Assembly (NCBI RefSeq): GCF_001613795.1
Contig: NZ_LPVZ01000021.1
Coordinates: forward strand, 62,001-126,000
DNA length: 64,000 nucleotides
Origin: Thalassospira sp. MCCC 1A01148
GTDB lineage: Bacteria; Pseudomonadota; Alphaproteobacteria; Rhodospirillales; Thalassospiraceae
Direction of reading: 5' to 3'
Of the stretch, positions 35,250-43,924 are shown piece after piece (position 1 is the stretch's first letter; the number at the start of each line of letters is the position of its first letter). The notes under the pieces were generated by a model, which saw only the letters and a program-made list of their open reading frames with translations, ran no database searches and had not been told where the DNA came from. A program made the translations under genes and the position numbers.

Positions 35250-36197
35250 TCAGCCCTCCACAGGGGCGTCCGCCTCATCCGGATCAATTTCGCGCAAGGT
35301 CTCAGCCACTTCATTTTTAAGCCAGCTGACAAATGCCTTTACGCGCGGACGTCGAAGGTGCTCTTCCGGGTAAACCAGATAATATGCCCCGCTTGATGCA
35401 ACACTTTGCGCAAAAGGCCGCACAAGATTGCCTGCCGCCAGATCAAGCGCAGCCAGGCTTGTGCGCGCCATGGCAATCCCCTGCCCCATAAGGGCAGCCT
35501 GAATGACCATGTCGCCGGAGTTAAATCGAAGACCGCGGCTGACATCGACACCTTCGGCACCGACGCCGTCGAGCCAGAATTCCCAATCGGCGGCATGTGG
35601 ATGATCCATAAAGGTGGTGGCATCATGAAGCAATTGGTGCCCGGCGACATCGGCGGGGGTTTTCAGTTCCGGATTGGCGGCAAGATAGGCAGGGCTGCAA
35701 ACCGGGAAGGACTCGTCACGCATCAGCATCTCGCAAACCAGTCCGGGATAATGACCACTGCCAAACCGAACAGCCAGATCAATGCCCTCAGTGCGCAGAT
35801 CAACCAGCCGGTCATCTGCATGAATGCGCACATCAATATCAGGGTATGCATCACGGAAATGCCCCAGACGCGGCACCAGCCATTTCACGGCAAAACTTTG
35901 CAAGACACTGACGGTAACCACCCCGGTTTCCTCGACCCGGGTCAGGCGTTCGATCTCGTCAGCGATCCTTGAAAATCCTGCTGTGGTTGCCTGCGCCAGC
36001 TGTGCACCTTCTTCGGTCAGATGGATCTGACGTGGCAGCCGATGAAACAGCTTGAACCCCAGATACTCCTCAAGTTGCCGGACCTGCTGGCTGACCGCCC
36101 CCTGTGTGACAAACAGTTCTTCGGCTGCTTTTGTAAAGCTCAGATGGCGGGCGGCGGCATCAAAGGCGCGCACGGATTGCAAGGGCGGAAGCCGCAT
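35250..36197 (-). CDS. LysR-family regulator, GcvA type
   Basis: A 315-residue LysR regulator. The N-terminal winged helix (RLPPLQSVRAFDAAARHLSFTKAAEELFVTQGAVSQQVRQLEEYLG) is very close to GcvA, the glycine-cleavage regulator of E. coli. The effector domain follows (VSVLQSFAVKWLVPRLGHF, IDLAVRFGSGHYPG). I use the ATG at 36197 with GGAG eight bases upstream; the GTG at 36206 would abut that sequence. Many regulators of other genes share the GcvA-like head, so the target is not certain. No gcv genes are nearby. A perfect palindrome with CTAAT half-sites lies 21-39 bases upstream, consistent with self-binding. The divergent neighbour is a DUF1127 gene. Confidence 0.88.
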   Translation of the reverse strand: MRLPPLQSVRAFDAAARHLSFTKAAEELFVTQGAVSQQVRQLEEYLGFKLFHRLPRQIHLTEEGAQLAQATTAGFSRIADEIERLTRVEETGVVTVSVLQSFAVKWLVPRLGHFRDAYPDIDVRIHADDRLVDLRTEGIDLAVRFGSGHYPGLVCEMLMRDESFPVCSPAYLAANPELKTPADVAGHQLLHDATTFMDHPHAADWEFWLDGVGAEGVDVSRGLRFNSGDMVIQAALMGQGIAMARTSLAALDLAAGNLVRPFAQSVASSGAYYLVYPEEHLRRPRVKAFVSWLKNEVAETLREIDPDEADAPVEG

Positions 36198-36217
36198 AAG
36201 ATCCACTCCAAATCTAT

Positions 36218-36236
36218 GGATTAGAAATTCTAATCC
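36218..36236. promoter_or_regulatory. Probable GcvA-type operator (19-bp palindrome)
   Basis: GGATTAGAAATTCTAATCC is a perfect inverted repeat with nine-base arms and one central base. It has the LysR form ATTAG-N5-CTAAT, and CTAAT is the half-site reported for E. coli GcvA. It lies just upstream of the LysR gene in the promoter region shared with the DUF1127 gene. Confidence 0.7.
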
Positions 36237-36332
36237 GTTTGATCAGAAATACTCGTTTGTTCTTCACAAGATATAGCCGCAATATCATCTCAACAGCAAT
36301 CATTGCATTAGCAATATTAACTCATGGAGAGA

Positions 36333-36578
36333 ATGATGGCTTACTCGCTTAGCCCTGCTCCTTCTGCCGTGGAGCGCCAGTCCAGAGCACATATCCGCTC
36401 GTTCTTCGCCACCGTTTTTGGCCGCCTGAATGATTTTAACAACCGGTTTGAACGGCTCCGTGCAGCGCGTAAAGAACGCTGCACTCTACTTAGTCTGAGT
36501 GATCATCTGCTTTCGGATATCGGTATTACTCGCGCCCAGGCTGAAGAAGAATACCGCAAGTCTTTAAGACTGCGCTAA
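36333..36578 (+). CDS. DUF1127 small basic protein
   Basis: About 81 residues. The C-terminal half is the DUF1127 motif: a basic helix RFERLRAARKERCTLLSL followed by SDHLLSDIGITRAQAEEEY. Small DUF1127 proteins in alphaproteobacteria bind RNA or affect phosphate and stress responses in studied cases, but a role here is unknown. Two ATGs in tandem (36333, 36336) follow GGAGAG. The gene is divergent from the GcvA-type regulator and shares its palindrome-bearing promoter region, so it is a candidate target. A good terminator follows about 90 bases after the stop. Confidence 0.85.
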   Translation: MMAYSLSPAPSAVERQSRAHIRSFFATVFGRLNDFNNRFERLRAARKERCTLLSLSDHLLSDIGITRAQAEEEYRKSLRLR

Positions 36579-36670
36579 TCCCGCACAGGATCTGTCCTGA
36601 AGCACCTCGCCCCCACGGAACAGCACGCAAGACAGATCCACCCTTCGTGCCACCGCACACCCTGCCGACC

Positions 36671-36705
36671 GCCCGATCAATGCCCCACATTGATCGGGCT
36701 TTTTT
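36671..36705 (+). terminator. Intrinsic terminator after the DUF1127 gene
   Basis: GCCCGATCAATG pairs with CATTGATCGGGC around a five-base loop and runs into six T. It lies 93 bases past the DUF1127 stop. Confidence 0.88.
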
Positions 36706-36820
36706 ATACGCAACACATCAGTGCCCGCATTTCCCGCTATTTGATCCATTGCATTGCGACAGGCCGATTTATCGCGCAGAGTTATGGCGATATCTCGTTA
36801 CAAATGACGGAACGCGGCGC

Positions 36821-37873
36821 ATGACAGCGGAAAAGAAAACGCCAAAAAAGATTGGCAAAACGACTCAGGATGACGCAACTGATGCGTTGGCCAATGCCAC
36901 GCGGCGCACAGCCAAAAGCCGGTCCGCTGCCAATCGCACCGATGCCCTGTCCACCCTTGATAGCGAAGCAAAAGATCGGTTCTTGCTGGATTCCGAAAAC
37001 ATGACGATGGACCGGCTTGACGACTTGCCGTCTGCCGCAGGCAAAGCAAGCAGTCAGAACCTTGGCAACATCCCCGACGACAAGCTTCCGCCTGATATCG
37101 ACCTTGATCCCAAGGCGCAGGCAAAGAAGATGCGTGGCAAGCAATATCTGGAACTGATTGCACCACTTCATATTGAACTTCTGAAACTTCAAAACTGGAT
37201 CAAGGCCGAGAACCTCAAATCCCTGATCATATTTGAAGGCCGAGATGCCGCAGGCAAAGGTGGCACGATCAAACGGTTTACCGAACACCTCAATCCGCGC
37301 GGCGCCCGGATCGTTGCGCTTGGCAAGCCCAACGACCGCGAACTGACACAATGGTATTTCCAGCGCTATGTCGAACACCTTCCAAGTGGCGGGGAAATCG
37401 CGCTGTTTGACCGGTCCTGGTATAACCGGGCGATGGTCGAACGGGTTATGGGATTTTGCAGCATGTTTGATGTCAGTGAATTCCTGCAATCCGTGCCGGA
37501 ACTTGAACGTATGCTGATCCGATCCGGTATTCACATGACAAAGTTCTATTTCTCGGTCAGCAAGAAGGAACAGGCGCGACGCTTCAAACAGCGTCAGACC
37601 GACCCGCTCAAACAATGGAAGCTGAGCCCGGTTGATCTGGCATCCCAAAACCTGTGGGACTCCTATACCGAAGCCAAACGCGACATGTTCTTCCATACCT
37701 CGACCACCGACAGCCCATGGGTCATTGTGAAATCTGATGACAAGAAACGTGCACGCATCAATGCCATTCGTTTCTATCTGTCACAGTTTGATTACCCCGG
37801 GAAACGACCGGAAATTCTGGTTTATGACCGCCGGATCATCCACAGCGTGGCCGAAGAACTTGACGAGGACTAG
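36821..37873 (+). CDS. ppk2: Polyphosphate kinase 2
   Basis: Transfers phosphate between polyphosphate and nucleoside diphosphates; class I PPK2 enzymes mainly regenerate ATP or GTP. The core (about residues 105-340) has the Walker A IIFEGRDAAGKGG, the lid-side HLNPRGARIVALGKP, Walker B ALFDRSWYNRAMVERVMGF and the end motif NAIRFYLSQFDYPGKR. A 100-residue N-terminal extension rich in Lys, Thr and Ala precedes it and looks disordered. I start at the ATG at 36821, since the frame open further up crosses the DUF1127 terminator. The gene appears monocistronic. Confidence 0.93.
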   Translation: MTAEKKTPKKIGKTTQDDATDALANATRRTAKSRSAANRTDALSTLDSEAKDRFLLDSENMTMDRLDDLPSAAGKASSQNLGNIPDDKLPPDIDLDPKAQAKKMRGKQYLELIAPLHIELLKLQNWIKAENLKSLIIFEGRDAAGKGGTIKRFTEHLNPRGARIVALGKPNDRELTQWYFQRYVEHLPSGGEIALFDRSWYNRAMVERVMGFCSMFDVSEFLQSVPELERMLIRSGIHMTKFYFSVSKKEQARRFKQRQTDPLKQWKLSPVDLASQNLWDSYTEAKRDMFFHTSTTDSPWVIVKSDDKKRARINAIRFYLSQFDYPGKRPEILVYDRRIIHSVAEELDED

Positions 37874-37995
37874 GGACATTCAAACTGTCTGGTCTTCCAG
37901 ATCGTGAAAACATTGTCACGGTCACATTTGCGTTCATTGACATTGCCATCACTGCAACCTTTACTGGATGAACATAAACCTTCGGGAGGCAAACG

Positions 37996-38865
37996 ATGGC
38001 AAAATGTGCATTTATCGGTCTGGGTGTCATGGGATATCCGATGGCCGGTCACCTGCAAAAAGCAGGTCACGACGTTACCGTGTATAACCGTACCGCCGCA
38101 AAGGCGGACAAGTGGGTTTCCGAATTTGGTGGATCGTCCGCCCCGACCCCGGCCGAGGCAGCAAAGGGCGCGGAGTTCGTCTTTTCCTGTGTTGGCAATG
38201 ATGATGATCTGCGCAGCGTGATGCTGAGCGATGGTGGTATGTTTGCCGGCATGGACAAGGGTTCTGTCCTTATTGACAACACCACCGCGTCCGCAGATGT
38301 CGCGCGCGAACTGTATGCCGCGGCCAAGGATATGGGCATCTCATTCATCGACGCCCCGGTTTCCGGTGGTCAGGCGGGTGCGGAAAACGGTGTTTTGACC
38401 GTCATGTGTGGCGGCGACCAAGATGCATTTGATCGCGCTGCCCCGATCATTGATGCCTTTGCAAAATCCTGCAAACTGATGGGCGAAAGCGGTGCGGGAC
38501 AGTTGACCAAGATGGTCAACCAGATCTGCATTGCCGGTCTGGTTCAGGGCCTTTCCGAAGGGGTCAATTTCGGCGTTAAGGCTGGCCTTGATATGGAGAA
38601 GGTTCTGGATGTGATTTCCAAGGGTGCCGCGGGAAGCTGGCAAATGGAAAACCGCGGCAGCACCATGGTTGAGAACAAGTTCGACTTCGGCTTTGCGGTT
38701 GACTGGATGCGCAAGGATCTGGGCATTTGCCTTGAGGAATCCAAACGCAACGGTGCCCGCCTGCCGGTCACAGCCCTTGTGGATCAGTTCTATGCTCAGG
38801 TGCAGGAACGCGGCGGCAATCGCTGGGATACCTCCAGCCTGATTGACCTGCTGTCACGCGGCTAA
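37996..38865 (+). CDS. NAD(P)-dependent beta-hydroxyacid dehydrogenase
   Basis: A 289-residue member of the 3-hydroxyisobutyrate/6-phosphogluconate dehydrogenase-like family. The Rossmann motif is CAFIGLGVMGYPMAGHLQ, the substrate segment FIDAPVSGGQAGAENG, and the catalytic lysine lies in GAGQLTKMVNQICIAG. Members act on 3-hydroxyisobutyrate, tartronate semialdehyde or related acids; the substrate cannot be fixed here. Valine breakdown would fit the nearby leucine pathway. GGGAGG precedes the ATG. A TTGACA at 37937-37942 may be the -35. The gene is bounded by a terminator shared with the convergent protease gene. Confidence 0.88.
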   Translation: MAKCAFIGLGVMGYPMAGHLQKAGHDVTVYNRTAAKADKWVSEFGGSSAPTPAEAAKGAEFVFSCVGNDDDLRSVMLSDGGMFAGMDKGSVLIDNTTASADVARELYAAAKDMGISFIDAPVSGGQAGAENGVLTVMCGGDQDAFDRAAPIIDAFAKSCKLMGESGAGQLTKMVNQICIAGLVQGLSEGVNFGVKAGLDMEKVLDVISKGAAGSWQMENRGSTMVENKFDFGFAVDWMRKDLGICLEESKRNGARLPVTALVDQFYAQVQERGGNRWDTSSLIDLLSRG

Positions 38866-38896
38866 AACACCCGCACCTTAAAGATTGAGACAAAAG

Positions 38897-38925
38897 AAAA
38901 GCGCGGCCTGATGGGCTGCGCTTTT
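38897..38925. terminator. Bidirectional intrinsic terminator
   Basis: AAAAGCGCGGCC pairs with GGCTGCGCTTTT (one wobble) around a five-base loop, with A- and T-runs at the stem base. It separates two convergent genes. Confidence 0.85.
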
Positions 38926-38948
38926 CGCATTGATATAGTGTTCGGCGG

Positions 38949-40487
38949 TTACAGACCGGCGCGCAATAGTGGCTCTACCTGATTGCGGTAATTGGCCAGC
39001 GGGCCGTTATCGAAATAGCCGACAGCACACTCAAGAACGGAATCCCGTGGCGGTTCCTCACCCTCTGCCAGGCTTTCCTCAAGGTTATCGCGGCTCGATT
39101 TGCCAAGACGTTCGATCTCGATATCCTGCTCGCAGGTTGTCGCTTCAAGCGTTGCAAGAGACTGACGTGGATCGCGACGGCGCGACGGCAAGGCGTGCTC
39201 AAGATCAATCTCACGCTCGAACTCTTCGGCATCAGCCAGTACGACCTCGATATCGGGGATCACACCATGGCCCTGCACGATGTGGTTTTCCGGCGTGGTG
39301 TAATATCCGGTGGTGATTTTAAGCCCACCGCCCGAGGTTAGCGGCATAATCCGCTGCATGGAGCCTTTGCCAAAGGATCGCTCGCCAATGATGATGCCGC
39401 GCCCGTTTTCACGAAGGGCGGCTGCCATCAATTCCGCACCTGATGCCGACCCGCGATCAAGCAAGATCGCCATTGGAACATCTTCAAAGAAATCGGAACG
39501 ATCCGCTTCGTAACTGCGCAGTTTCCGCTCGCCGCGCCCTTCGGTCGCGACTATCAGTCCATCTTGCAGGAACTGGTCTGCAATGTCGGCGGCACTATCG
39601 AGCAACCCGCCCGGATTGCGGCGTAAATCAACGATGACCCCGCGCAGCGATGCAATCCGGTCTTCGAGTTCGCGCAGGTATTCCTGAGTCTGATCAAGTG
39701 TCGTGGCATCGAAACGAGACACACGGATATAGCCAATATCCTGATCAATGATGCTTGCTGTAACAGACGGCACTTCAATCCGTGCGCGCTTTACAGTGAC
39801 ATCAAAGCTGTCCTCAACACGTTTAATCGTCAGCGTCACCGGATCACCGACGCGACCGCGCATACGCCGGACGGCTTCCGAGATTGGCTCTCCGACCATG
39901 TGATAGCCATCAATATGCGTAATACGGTCGTCAGGGCGAAGGCCGGCACGGGCGGCGGGCGTGTCATCAATCGGCGAGACAATCCGGATGCGTTTTTCAT
40001 CATCAAGCGCAATGACAATGCCGACACCAGCAAAGCTGCCTTCAGTACTTTCCTGCAGGCGGCGGAACATGTCATCCGTCATATAGGCGCTATGCGGGTC
40101 AAGATCATGTAACCCGTCATCAAGAACCGCACCTACGACACCAAGCGGTGATGTATCATCGGTCTCGAGTTCGCCAAGCACGGCGATGCTGTTATCAATA
40201 AACGCTATTCGGTCGATTTTTTCGACATATGTCTCGGACAGAACCTGAAGTGCTTCGACATACAGCTTGTCAGCATGAGCAAATTGTTCCGCACTCGCAC
40301 CTGCGGTTACGCTGGCACGGTAGGCATCAAGAAATCTGCGTTCTTCATCGCTTGGCCATGCCGGTCCAGCACACGCCACCAGTCTTGTTCCGGCGAACGA
40401 AATCAGCACCGCAAACAAAATTGGCAATATTCCTTTACGCAGCAACAGCTTGCTCCTGTCCTTCGATACAATCGACCGGATTGTCAT
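38949..40487 (-). CDS. S41-family C-terminal processing protease, likely lipoprotein
   Basis: A periplasmic serine protease of the CtpA/Prc type. The N-terminus has a long basic region, a hydrophobic core and the lipobox LVAC (Cys near residue 39, followed by Ala), which suggests outer-membrane anchoring. A PDZ domain is at about 130-225 (AGVGIVIALDDE, GLRPDDRITHIDG). The S41 core has VDLRRNPGGLL, the catalytic serine in LDRGSASGAELMAAAL and the catalytic lysine in GERSFGKGSMQ. The C-terminal 90 residues are acidic and specific to this protein. I chose the ATG at 40487; the frame is open to a TTG at 40511. Substrates are unknown. Confidence 0.9.
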   Translation of the reverse strand: MTIRSIVSKDRSKLLLRKGILPILFAVLISFAGTRLVACAGPAWPSDEERRFLDAYRASVTAGASAEQFAHADKLYVEALQVLSETYVEKIDRIAFIDNSIAVLGELETDDTSPLGVVGAVLDDGLHDLDPHSAYMTDDMFRRLQESTEGSFAGVGIVIALDDEKRIRIVSPIDDTPAARAGLRPDDRITHIDGYHMVGEPISEAVRRMRGRVGDPVTLTIKRVEDSFDVTVKRARIEVPSVTASIIDQDIGYIRVSRFDATTLDQTQEYLRELEDRIASLRGVIVDLRRNPGGLLDSAADIADQFLQDGLIVATEGRGERKLRSYEADRSDFFEDVPMAILLDRGSASGAELMAAALRENGRGIIIGERSFGKGSMQRIMPLTSGGGLKITTGYYTTPENHIVQGHGVIPDIEVVLADAEEFEREIDLEHALPSRRRDPRQSLATLEATTCEQDIEIERLGKSSRDNLEESLAEGEEPPRDSVLECAVGYFDNGPLANYRNQVEPLLRAGL

Positions 40488-40825
40488 CCGTTTTCTTTTT
40501 GACGTGTTCAACAGTAAGTCTAGCCTGCCTTTTTTCGATTGGCGACCCCCGGATGCGCAATAGTTGACTAATCACGCAACTTTTACCTGTTGAACACATC
40601 AAACACCGGCCTTTGCAACATATCGGAAGCATTTCGTCGTTTCGCCAGTGGTCAAATGCGGAACAACTGGTTCAACCAATGTTGAATACATCCTTTGGCA
40701 ATATCTGACGAAACTGACTCGATCTTAAATCCCCGGATCGTTATGCTACCACCCAACAAATAAAGTTGGCACAAAGCCGACTGTTCCGAGCGGGCGGCTC
40801 ATAATTCAGGGAGACGTCTTTTTTC
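40488..40825. other. Intergenic region of about 340 bases between divergent genes
   Basis: No gene is supported. It must contain promoters of the protease gene and the acyl-CoA dehydrogenase gene. Seen are an 11-base palindrome TGGTTCAACCA (40668-40678) and a small CCAAC/GTTGG hairpin (40753-40769). GGGAGA lies 11 bases before the dehydrogenase ATG. I cannot assign -35/-10 pairs with confidence. Confidence 0.45.
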
Positions 40826-42592
40826 ATGAGCGACTTTAGCCCACCCATCTCAGATATACGCTTTCTGATTCATGACGTGATTGGTCTTGATACCGTGTCC
40901 AGGCTGCCGCCATTTGGCGAAACAAGCCCGGATCTGGTTGACGCAATCCTTGAAGAAGCAGGAAAGTTTGCTGCCTCTGTTCTCTCACCGTTAAATCGGA
41001 TCGGTGATCAGGAAGGCGCAAAACTTCTTGCAGACGGCACGGTTGGCACGCCCACGGGCTGGAAAGAGGCCTATGCCCAGTTTTGCGAAGGCGGCTGGCA
41101 AGGAATTTCTGCCCCCGAAAGCGAAGGCGGCATGGGGTTGCCGATCTTGCTTGGCGCGGCAGTTGCCGAAATGTGGCAGTCCGCCAACATGGCGTTTGCA
41201 TTGTGCCCGATGCTTACATCCGGTGCGATTGAAGCCTTGACTGCGCATGGTTCGGAACAGCAACGTAAACTGTATCTGTCGCGTCTTGTCTCCGGTGAAT
41301 GGACCGGCACCATGAACCTGACAGAACCGCAAGCCGGTTCCGATCTTTCAAAGGTTCGCAGCACGGCAATCCTGCAAGATGACGGGACCTACAAGGTTTC
41401 TGGCCAGAAAATTTTCATCACCTATGGCGATCACGAGATGACCGAGAATATCGTGCATCTCGTTTTGGCCCGCACACCCGATGCGCCCGCCGGGGTCAAG
41501 GGCATTTCGCTGTTTATCGTTCCGAAGTATCTGGTTTCGGATAACGGAGAAATCGGCGCGCGTAATGACGTGACCTGCGTGTCGCTTGAACACAAACTTG
41601 GCATTCACGCCAGCCCAACCGCGGTTTTGCAGTTCGGAGATAACGGAGGTGCTACCGGCTACCTGATTGGCGAAGAAGGCAAGGGATTGGCCTATATGTT
41701 CACGATGATGAACAATGCCCGCCTTGCAGTTGGCCAACAAGGTGTCGCCATTTCCGAGCGCGCCTTTCAACAGGCTCTTGAATATGCCAACACACGAAAA
41801 CAGGGCCGAGACAGCAAAACGGGCGAAGAAGCGCCGATCGCAGTTCATGGAGATTTGCAGCGTATGCTGATGCGCATGCGCTCATCCACCGAGGCGGCAC
41901 GCGCGCTTTCACTTTACACGGCGAGCCAGCTTGATCTTGCCCATCATTTGTCTGACGCAGATGAGCGTGCCGCTGCGCAGGCCCGCGCAGACCTTCTCAT
42001 TCCGCTTGTGAAAGCGTGGTCGACCGACCTTGGGGTCGAGAATGCTTCGCTTGGGATACAAGTGCACGGTGGCATGGGCTTTATCGAGGAAACCGGTGCG
42101 GCGCAGCACCTTCGCGACGCCCGCATTGCGCCAATCTATGAGGGCACGAATGGCATTCAATCCCTTGATTTCATAGGACGCAAGGTTTTGCGCGACCAGG
42201 CAGGTGCGCTTACAGCATTGCTCACGGAAATCAAGAATACAATCAACGATGTTCGTGAGGACAATGAAGCCACTGAACTTGCCCACGCATGCGATGCGCT
42301 TGATCATGCTATTTCCGAACTTGAAGGATCGACAGACATCGTGCTTGAACGCGGCGCGAAAAATGCCGAGATGGCGCAGGTGCTTGCAACTCCTTATTTG
42401 CGCCAAGCAGCATTGTGTATTGCCGGCTGGTTGATGCTGCGCTCCCTGCAGATGGTGAAAAAAGCCAGTACACCGGAAGATATGAAATCAGAGAAAACGC
42501 AAAGCTGTTTGTTCTTCTTTGGTCAACTTCTACCAGAGGCCGATTTTATGGCCGCCCAGGTCCGCAATTGCACGGACCCGAAGATGCTCTAG
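40826..42592 (+). CDS. Acyl-CoA dehydrogenase, DmdC-type long form
   Basis: An FAD enzyme that introduces a 2,3 double bond into an acyl-CoA. At 588 residues it belongs to the long subgroup with an extra C-terminal helical domain, as in 3-methylmercaptopropionyl-CoA dehydrogenase DmdC and FadE-like proteins. Motifs are TGTMNLTEPQAGSDLSKVRSTA, GHEMTEN-type metal/FAD loop ITYGDHEMTENIVHLVLAR, and the catalytic-base region RDARIAPIYEGTNGIQSLDFIGRK. The acyl chain is unknown; DMSP-derived or medium/long-chain substrates are both possible. It stands alone, with a 213-base gap before lptF. Confidence 0.9.
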   Translation: MSDFSPPISDIRFLIHDVIGLDTVSRLPPFGETSPDLVDAILEEAGKFAASVLSPLNRIGDQEGAKLLADGTVGTPTGWKEAYAQFCEGGWQGISAPESEGGMGLPILLGAAVAEMWQSANMAFALCPMLTSGAIEALTAHGSEQQRKLYLSRLVSGEWTGTMNLTEPQAGSDLSKVRSTAILQDDGTYKVSGQKIFITYGDHEMTENIVHLVLARTPDAPAGVKGISLFIVPKYLVSDNGEIGARNDVTCVSLEHKLGIHASPTAVLQFGDNGGATGYLIGEEGKGLAYMFTMMNNARLAVGQQGVAISERAFQQALEYANTRKQGRDSKTGEEAPIAVHGDLQRMLMRMRSSTEAARALSLYTASQLDLAHHLSDADERAAAQARADLLIPLVKAWSTDLGVENASLGIQVHGGMGFIEETGAAQHLRDARIAPIYEGTNGIQSLDFIGRKVLRDQAGALTALLTEIKNTINDVREDNEATELAHACDALDHAISELEGSTDIVLERGAKNAEMAQVLATPYLRQAALCIAGWLMLRSLQMVKKASTPEDMKSEKTQSCLFFFGQLLPEADFMAAQVRNCTDPKML

Positions 42593-42770
42593 GCACAGCC
42601 TTGTTTTCGCCGTGCTTCTTGACCAAGGATATGGTGCATCGCCGCTATCAACTGATCAAGGCGGTGCACCCATTCGGCCCCATCCATCAACCCTGCCGTT
42701 CTTTGCTGCACTTCTGGCCCAACATTCGGAAATTCCGCAAGATTTCGCCGGATTTGATGACAATTTCCTG

Positions 42771-42798
42771 TTTCGATTTTCAATTGCTTCTCTATAAT
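42771..42798 (+). promoter_or_regulatory. Candidate lptF promoter
   Basis: A perfect TATAAT (42793-42798) ends seven bases before the lptF ATG; TTTCGA at 42771-42776 is a weak -35 at 16 bases. No Shine-Dalgarno sequence fits between. If used, the transcript would start at or next to the start codon. Confidence 0.45.
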
Positions 42799-42805
42799 CC
42801 GCCCA

Positions 42806-43924
42806 ATGAATCGCTTAACCCGATATATGCTGAAACAGCTGTTGATCATGATGGTCTTCGTGACACTGGGTCTCCTCTGTGTCATCTGGCTGTCGCAAAG
42901 CTTGCGCTTTGTCGAAATGATCGTGAATCGGGGGCTGTCGATCACCGTATTTTTGCAGCTGACGTCCTTGCTGCTGCCCAGCTTCCTGACGATCATTATT
43001 CCGATCGCGTTGTTTTTCGTGATTGTTTTTACCTACAACAAACTCATTCAGGACCGCGAACTGATCATCATGCGCGCAGCCGGGCTTAGCCAGTGGGCTC
43101 TCGCAAAACCGGCATTGATGGTGGCGCTGCTTTCGACATCGGTTTGTTACTTTCTCACCCTTTTCTATCTTCCCTACAGTTACGAACAGTTCAAGGAACT
43201 GCAGTTTTCAATCAGGAATGATTTTTCGTCGGTTCTCCTGCAGGAAGGCAGCTTTACCGATCTTGACGGATTGACCGTTTATGTGCGTGAGGTTGGCCGG
43301 GACAATGAACTGCTTGGCATTCTGGTACATGACGCACGCGATCCCAATGCTCAAACCACAATGATGGCGAAACATGGCGCCCTGGTTAGAACCGACGATG
43401 GGCCGCGTATTGTTCTGCTCGATGGCAACCGCCAGGAAGTTGACCCCGAAGACGGCACCATGTCGATCCTGTATTTTGATCGCTATGCCGTGGATATCGC
43501 GCTAGGGGGAGCAGATGAAGGCATTCGCTATCAGGAAGCCCGCGAACGCAGCGTCTATAATCTGTTGACCGGAACCCCACCCGACATCGCTCGGCACGAT
43601 CTCGGGGCGTTCCGAGCAGAAGGACACGATCGCCTGATTTCGCCGCTTAATGCTATCGCCTTTGCTAGCATTGCGTTGGCTGTACTTGTTTCAAGCAGCT
43701 TTTCCAGACGTGGCCAAACGGGCAGACTGCTGGCGGCGATTGGTGTGATGGTCTTGAGTCAGGCCTCCGGCATTGCGATGAAAAACCTTGCCGCCAAGAA
43801 CCCGGCACTTGTTCCGCTGATGTATATGAACGTATTGCTCCCGATTGCTGTCGGACTTTATTGGACATTCCGTGGGCCTGTCGTCAAGGCACGGCGCGCA
43901 CAAGATCAAGAGGCAGAAGCATGA
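42806..43924 (+). CDS. lptF: LPS export permease LptF
   Basis: One of the two membrane subunits of the LptB2FG transporter that extracts LPS from the inner membrane and pushes it along the Lpt bridge. It is 372 residues with three N-terminal transmembrane segments (about 10-33, 50-75, 95-118), a periplasmic beta-jellyroll (about 125-260), and three C-terminal segments (from about 280). The coupling-helix region is NKLIQDRELIIMRAAGLSQ, typical of LptF/G. The ATG lacks a ribosome binding site. Its stop overlaps the lptG start by four bases (ATGA). Confidence 0.94.
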   Translation: MNRLTRYMLKQLLIMMVFVTLGLLCVIWLSQSLRFVEMIVNRGLSITVFLQLTSLLLPSFLTIIIPIALFFVIVFTYNKLIQDRELIIMRAAGLSQWALAKPALMVALLSTSVCYFLTLFYLPYSYEQFKELQFSIRNDFSSVLLQEGSFTDLDGLTVYVREVGRDNELLGILVHDARDPNAQTTMMAKHGALVRTDDGPRIVLLDGNRQEVDPEDGTMSILYFDRYAVDIALGGADEGIRYQEARERSVYNLLTGTPPDIARHDLGAFRAEGHDRLISPLNAIAFASIALAVLVSSSFSRRGQTGRLLAAIGVMVLSQASGIAMKNLAAKNPALVPLMYMNVLLPIAVGLYWTFRGPVVKARRAQDQEAEA

